A stretch of DNA of 64,000 nt from Salinibacter sp036626415 (GTDB lineage Bacteria > Bacteroidota > Rhodothermia > Rhodothermales > Salinibacteraceae), in assembly GCF_036626415.1 (NCBI RefSeq), contig NZ_JAZKRW010000002.1, positions 1-64,000 of the forward strand, given 5' to 3'. A program made the position numbers and the translations under genes. The notes below the pieces were generated by a model. That model saw only the letters and a program-made list of their open reading frames with translations, ran no database searches and was not told the DNA's origin. Numbering within the stretch: position 1 is the first letter of the stretch; each line of letters begins with the position of its first letter. This document shows positions 60,390 to 64,000 of this stretch, one piece after another.

Positions 60390-60659
60390 ATGGAGCGCTG
60401 CCCCTCCTGCGGTGCCCACCGCGAGCCATCGGACGACTTCTGCCCGGTTTGTGGAGAGACCCTGACGCAGGTTCACCTCTCGGAGGCCACGGGCCCCCCG
60501 TGGCATGAGCGCACCGGATGGCTCGGGCTTCTCGTGCTCGTGTGCTGGCCCGCGGCCTTGTACGGGGTTTACAAGCGCGGAGCGTGGACGCGCCCCGCAG
60601 ACCTGCTTCTTCTCGGCGGGTGCCTCGGAATGGCCGTCGTGTGGGGGCTGCTCCTCTGA
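60390..60659 (+). CDS. Zinc-ribbon protein with two transmembrane helices
   Basis: An 89-residue protein. C-P-S-C-G-A-H near 4-10 and C-P-V-C-G-E near 18-23 form a two-knuckle zinc ribbon. The hydrophobic stretches L-G-L-L-V-L-V-C-W-P-A-A-L-Y-G-V and L-L-L-L-G-G-C-L-G-M-A-V-V-W-G-L follow, joined by a short basic loop (Y-K-R-G-A-W-T-R-P). This layout is common among small membrane-tethered proteins of unknown role. It converges on the acyl-CoA dehydrogenase gene. Confidence 0.72.
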   Translation: MERCPSCGAHREPSDDFCPVCGETLTQVHLSEATGPPWHERTGWLGLLVLVCWPAALYGVYKRGAWTRPADLLLLGGCLGMAVVWGLLL

Positions 60660-60681
60660 CACCGACGGGCCGTCGTCCCCC

Positions 60682-62988
60682 TTACTTCGTGCCCGGGCCC
60701 TGCTCCGTCACAATCGGGGCGTCAAGCAACGCGTCCGGAATGCCAAACGCGTTGACCAAGGCCTCCGCCTGCGGACGCACCTCGTCGCACAGGTCATTTA
60801 CGGCTCCCCGAATGGCCTTGGCTTTCGACGCACTGACGTATCCGGCCTCCAAGAACCAGTCCAGGTCGGCCTCTATGCGGGACAGTGCAAACAGACGGCG
60901 GAGGGCCGTGAGCGTATCTCGAAGGTCCGCGTCGTCCACCTTCTCGACCGCATCCGCGAAGCGTTCCAGCACCACCCGCTCCGCCTCCGCCCGGGCGCAC
61001 TGCACGAGGTGATCCTGCACGTCCACGAACGCGTCGAACGGCTCCGTGCCGTCGTCAATGCGGCGCTGGAGGCGCCGCCCCACGTTCTGAAGCTGTTTCT
61101 CGGCGCGATACGTGAGGGCGCTCTGTTGGAACGTGAGTGCCCGGAGGTGCTCTGGGTCGGTCTTGCGCGTGACGACCGGATTGCGCTCCTGCACCTGGGT
61201 CGCCATTTCGTCGGCCACGAAGCGCGCCATGCTCAACAGGTTCATGTCCCGAAACTCCCGCTGGAAGTCCGAAAGCAGCCCTTTGGCCACCTGCAGCATG
61301 AGCACGGTATTGTCCCCTTCGAACGTCGTGAAGATGTCCGTGTCGGCCCGGAGGCGCCCGATGCGGGTATCGGCGCGGTAGCCCTGACCGCCACACGCCT
61401 CGCGCGCCTCCTGCAAGGTGGAGCTGGTGTGCCACGTGGCGTATGCCTTTAGGGCGTTGGCCTCCGCCTCGATGGCCTCCAGCGACTCGCCGCGCCCCTT
61501 CCGCGCAAACCGCGCCGTGAGGTCGTCGAGCGCAAAGTGGAGGGCGTAGGTCGTCGCCAGGCGCGGGAGGAGCCGCCGCTTGTGGGTGCGGTAGTCGAGG
61601 AGAGGCACCTCCGGCTCGTCTTTCGGGCCAAATTGCCGGCGGCGATTGCCGTAGCGCACGGCGATCGTGAGGCCCGACTTCGCCGCACTCAGTCCCGCCC
61701 GTGCCACGCTGATGCGCCCGCCGATCAGGGTGCTCAGCATGGTGAAGAAGCGCTTGCCGGAACTCGGAATCGGGCTGTCATAGGTGCCATCCGGGGCGAC
61801 CTGGGCGTAGCGGTCGAGCAGGTTCTCCCGCGGGATGCGCACCTGGTCGAACCAGAGGCGCCCGTTGTCCACGCCGTTGAGGCCGACCTTTTCGCCACAG
61901 TCTTCGATGCGGATGCGCGGCTGCGGGGTGCCGTCGTCCGACCGGAGGGGCACGAGGAAGGCGTGAACCCCGTGCTCTTCCCCGTTGGTCTGGAGCTGGG
62001 CAAAGACGGTCGCCACCTGCCCGTGGGCCGCGGCGTTGCCAATCCATTCCTTTCGGGCGCCGTCGTGGGGCGTGTTGATCACAAACTCTTCGGCCGCGGG
62101 GTCGTAGCGGGCCGTCGTCTCCAGTTCCCGCACGTTCGAGCCGTGCCCCCACTCCGTCATGGCGAAGCAGCCGGGCAGGTCGAGGGTGCCCACCTGTTCC
62201 AGGTAGGCCTCGTGGTGGCGCTCCGTCCCGAGGTGATGGATGCTGCCCCCAAACAGGCCAAACTGCACGCCAAACTTGATGACCAGGCTCAGGTCGTGGT
62301 AGGCGAGCGTCTCAAAAGCGACAATAAACTTCTCCATGTCGCCGCCCCCGCCATAGTCTTCGGGGAAGGCCAACGCCCCGAGCCCCTGGTCGGCCAGGTG
62401 CTCGCACCAGTCGAGGACCTGCTCGCGATAGGCGTCTGTGCCCAACTCGTCCCGGTACGCGAACGCAGGATCCTGGAGCAGTGTGCGGATGTGCTCGCGC
62501 AGATCCGCGTGGGGGCCGTCGAGCAGGCGCTGCATCCCGTCTGGATCAAACGGCGCCTCCGGCTCCACGGGCGGCGGCTCGGGGCGTTCGCCCAGCAGGT
62601 CGCACACCACCGCTTCTCCGTTGATGTCCAACGCCGCCTCAATGTCTTCTAGGGCCCGACGGGAAGCGTCCGGCAGGGCCGCCCCGTCGCCCCCGACCGT
62701 TGCAAGGGCCACGCCCAGTTCTGCGAGCGAGCACCGCGTTGTGACGGCGGCGTCCTTCGCCCCGTCCCGCAACGCTCGAACCCACCGGAAGTACTGTGTG
62801 GCCGTGGGGGGCGACTGGGGGTCGAGATGACTGCAGATCTCTTCGCGGGCAGCGGCGTCGAGCCAGTCCTGGGCGCGGAGGTGACTGCGAATCGTCTCGG
62901 CCTCGGATGGCGTGAGCACACCGTCGGCCCAGGCGACATACAGCAACGGAAGGACGGCGCGCACGCTTGGGGAGGCTGTGTCGAGCAT
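60682..62988 (-). CDS. Acyl-CoA dehydrogenase/oxidase with N-terminal helical (TerB-like) domain
   Basis: A 768-residue flavoprotein. Residues 1-120 are a helical domain beginning A-V-L-P-L-L-Y-V-A-W-A-D-G-V-L-T-P-S-E near 12-30, which resembles TerB/DjlA-type modules. The catalytic part follows: G-A-L-A-F-P-E-D-Y-G-G-G-G near 205, F-A-M-T-E-W-G-H-G-S-N near 275, and E-A-C-G-G-Q-G-Y-R with T-T-F-E-G-D-N near 555-580. The Glu in the latter is the expected base, as in acyl-CoA oxidases. The C-terminal helical half is also oxidase-like. It would form trans-2-enoyl-CoA, probably from long-chain substrates. Confidence 0.87.
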   Translation of the reverse strand: MLDTASPSVRAVLPLLYVAWADGVLTPSEAETIRSHLRAQDWLDAAAREEICSHLDPQSPPTATQYFRWVRALRDGAKDAAVTTRCSLAELGVALATVGGDGAALPDASRRALEDIEAALDINGEAVVCDLLGERPEPPPVEPEAPFDPDGMQRLLDGPHADLREHIRTLLQDPAFAYRDELGTDAYREQVLDWCEHLADQGLGALAFPEDYGGGGDMEKFIVAFETLAYHDLSLVIKFGVQFGLFGGSIHHLGTERHHEAYLEQVGTLDLPGCFAMTEWGHGSNVRELETTARYDPAAEEFVINTPHDGARKEWIGNAAAHGQVATVFAQLQTNGEEHGVHAFLVPLRSDDGTPQPRIRIEDCGEKVGLNGVDNGRLWFDQVRIPRENLLDRYAQVAPDGTYDSPIPSSGKRFFTMLSTLIGGRISVARAGLSAAKSGLTIAVRYGNRRRQFGPKDEPEVPLLDYRTHKRRLLPRLATTYALHFALDDLTARFARKGRGESLEAIEAEANALKAYATWHTSSTLQEAREACGGQGYRADTRIGRLRADTDIFTTFEGDNTVLMLQVAKGLLSDFQREFRDMNLLSMARFVADEMATQVQERNPVVTRKTDPEHLRALTFQQSALTYRAEKQLQNVGRRLQRRIDDGTEPFDAFVDVQDHLVQCARAEAERVVLERFADAVEKVDDADLRDTLTALRRLFALSRIEADLDWFLEAGYVSASKAKAIRGAVNDLCDEVRPQAEALVNAFGIPDALLDAPIVTEQGPGTK

Positions 62989-63044
62989 GACGGCAAAAAG
63001 GAATCTAAAAAAGACACCGAAGACGACGCCCCAGCTTCCCTCCG

Positions 63045-64000
63045 TCAGGCCGTCCGCATGTGCTGGGAGTGCTCGTGGACGGCGTCGACGAAGACGCGGG
63101 CCTGCTCGGGGTCGTGGTCCGGCAGCATGCCGTGGCCCAGGTTGCCGATGTGATGGTGCGGGCCGAACCCCGCCAACATATGTTGCACCTCACGCCGCAG
63201 GACGTCGGGCGGAGCGTACAACCCACAGGGGTCGAGGTTGCCCTGCAGGACGGCCCGATCGCCGACCGTGTCGCGAGCGGCGGCCGGATCCATCGTAGAG
63301 TCCAGGCTAATGACATCGTAGTCCGTGTCCGCCAGCGCGTCGAGGGCGTAGTGCGCTCCCTTGGCGAAGACGACGAGCGGCACGTCGGGATGTGCCGCCT
63401 TCACTCGCGACGCGATCTCAGCGAGGTACGGCAGGCAGAACGTCCGGAAGTTCTCGGGGGTGTGGAGGCCCGCCCACGAGTCAAAGACCTGCAGCATCTG
63501 GGCTCCGGCCTCCACCTGCCGGATTAGATAGTCGACAATCACGTCCGTCGTGCGCTGAAGCAGGGCCTTGCTGGCGTCGGGGTGGCGGTAGAGCCAGCGC
63601 CGGGCGGCCCGATACGACTTGCTGCCCCCCCCTTCCACCATGTATGCCATGAGCGTCCACGGCGCCCCGGAGAAGCCAATGAGCGGCACGCGCCCGGCCA
63701 ATTTGTGCCGCGTCGCCGTGAGCGCCGCAAACACATGCTCCAGGGCCGTCTCGACCTCCGGCTCCACGAGACGCTCCATTTCGTCGGGCGTCGTGAGGGG
63801 CGCCGGAAACGTCGGCCCCTGCCCCGACACCATCTTGACCGTGAGGCCCATGGCCTCGGGCACGACCATGATGTCACAGAAGAGGATCGCCGCGTCGATG
63901 GCAAAGCGTTCCACGGGCTGGATGGTCACTTCCGCCGCGAGGTCGGGCGTCTCCACAACCTCGAAAAACCCATGCTCTTCCCGAATCGCCCGATACTCGG
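63045..64000 (-). CDS. hemE: Uroporphyrinogen decarboxylase, C-terminal part (start outside window)
   Basis: The 3' portion of hemE, running off the right edge. The frame at the edge reads Y-R-A-I-R-E-E-H-G-F-F-E-V-V and then T-P-D-L-A-A-E-V-T-I-Q-P-V, matching the usual early region of HemE. I-L-F-C-D-I-M-V-V-P-E-A-M-G with the conserved Asp, G-F-S-G-A-P-W-T and Q-V-F-D-S-W-A-G also fit. The enzyme decarboxylates uroporphyrinogen III to coproporphyrinogen III in haem synthesis. It is followed at its 3' side, after 56 bp, by the acyl-CoA dehydrogenase gene. Confidence 0.96.
   Translation of the reverse strand, partial: EYRAIREEHGFFEVVETPDLAAEVTIQPVERFAIDAAILFCDIMVVPEAMGLTVKMVSGQGPTFPAPLTTPDEMERLVEPEVETALEHVFAALTATRHKLAGRVPLIGFSGAPWTLMAYMVEGGGSKSYRAARRWLYRHPDASKALLQRTTDVIVDYLIRQVEAGAQMLQVFDSWAGLHTPENFRTFCLPYLAEIASRVKAAHPDVPLVVFAKGAHYALDALADTDYDVISLDSTMDPAAARDTVGDRAVLQGNLDPCGLYAPPDVLRREVQHMLAGFGPHHHIGNLGHGMLPDHDPEQARVFVDAVHEHSQHMRTA

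Noticed and set aside
1..64000. CRISPR arrays, insertion sequences, phage genes, rRNA
   Set aside because: I looked for spaced direct repeats, transposase motifs and rRNA-like stretches and saw none.

Overview
The window is GC-rich, gene-dense bacterial chromosome with no phage, IS element, CRISPR array or rRNA. Several protein families largely confined to Bacteroidota and their relatives are present (DUF4837 and DUF4296 lipoproteins, DUF4293, DUF2911). Together with acidic, Asp/Glu-rich proteins, a complete Mrp Na+/H+ antiporter and amphi-Trp and MgtC/DUF4010 proteins, this suggests a halophilic member of the Rhodothermota such as Salinibacter. That assignment is inference from gene content and was not tested against a database.

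Layout. 1-16300: mostly minus-strand housekeeping genes: the tail of an AI-2E-type permease, a DASS anion transporter, tRNA-Thr(UGU), DedA, ispF-ispD, queA, a cobalamin-binding-like protein, a Tat-exported amidase, an acidic-repeat membrane protein with a PiT phosphate transporter, release factor 3, an MgtC/DUF4010 protein, a DUF218 protein and a VKOR-DsbA fusion. 16470-25470: a complete plus-strand tryptophan operon, trpE - ferritin-like unknown - trpS - trpG - trpD - trpC - trpF - trpB - trpA. It is preceded by a leader peptide rich in Trp codons, a 13-bp antiterminator and a 10-bp intrinsic terminator, which is a textbook ribosome-mediated attenuator. 25616-35430: two lipoproteins, recQ, a glycosyltransferase, a DMT exporter, DUF4293, an NAD-type isocitrate dehydrogenase and an exbB-small protein-exbD-exbD operon with a near-consensus sigma70 promoter. 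35800-47723: a PolX-like PHP protein with a decayed polymerase site, a penicillin-acylase-like protein, acetyl-CoA synthetase, a PabB-PabC fusion, a divergent MDR oxidoreductase / old-yellow-enzyme pair separated by operator-like repeats, pirin and a small membrane protein. 47824-52395: fused isobutyryl-CoA mutase (IcmF) divergent from an NAD(P)-binding epimerase-like protein. 52440-58546: all seven Mrp genes in the permuted order F-G-A-B-C-D-E. 58970-64000: small proteins (amphi-Trp, DUF2911, zinc ribbon), an acyl-CoA dehydrogenase/oxidase with an N-terminal helical domain, and the 3' part of hemE.

How the genes work together. The trp operon makes tryptophan and charges its tRNA, so charged tRNA-Trp, sensed by translation of the leader, would control both supply and charging. 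TrpG is the only amidotransferase subunit seen and may also serve the PabB-PabC fusion in folate synthesis. Acs, IcmF and the acyl-CoA dehydrogenase point to acyl-CoA catabolism. Mrp, PiT, DASS and MgtC/DUF4010 handle ions. ExbB/ExbD energises outer-membrane uptake.

The most notable observations are the trp attenuator, the palindromic operator candidates at 45047-45260 and 51392-51407, the low-GC heptamer insertion in the IcmF linker, and the PolX homologue lacking two of three polymerase aspartates.
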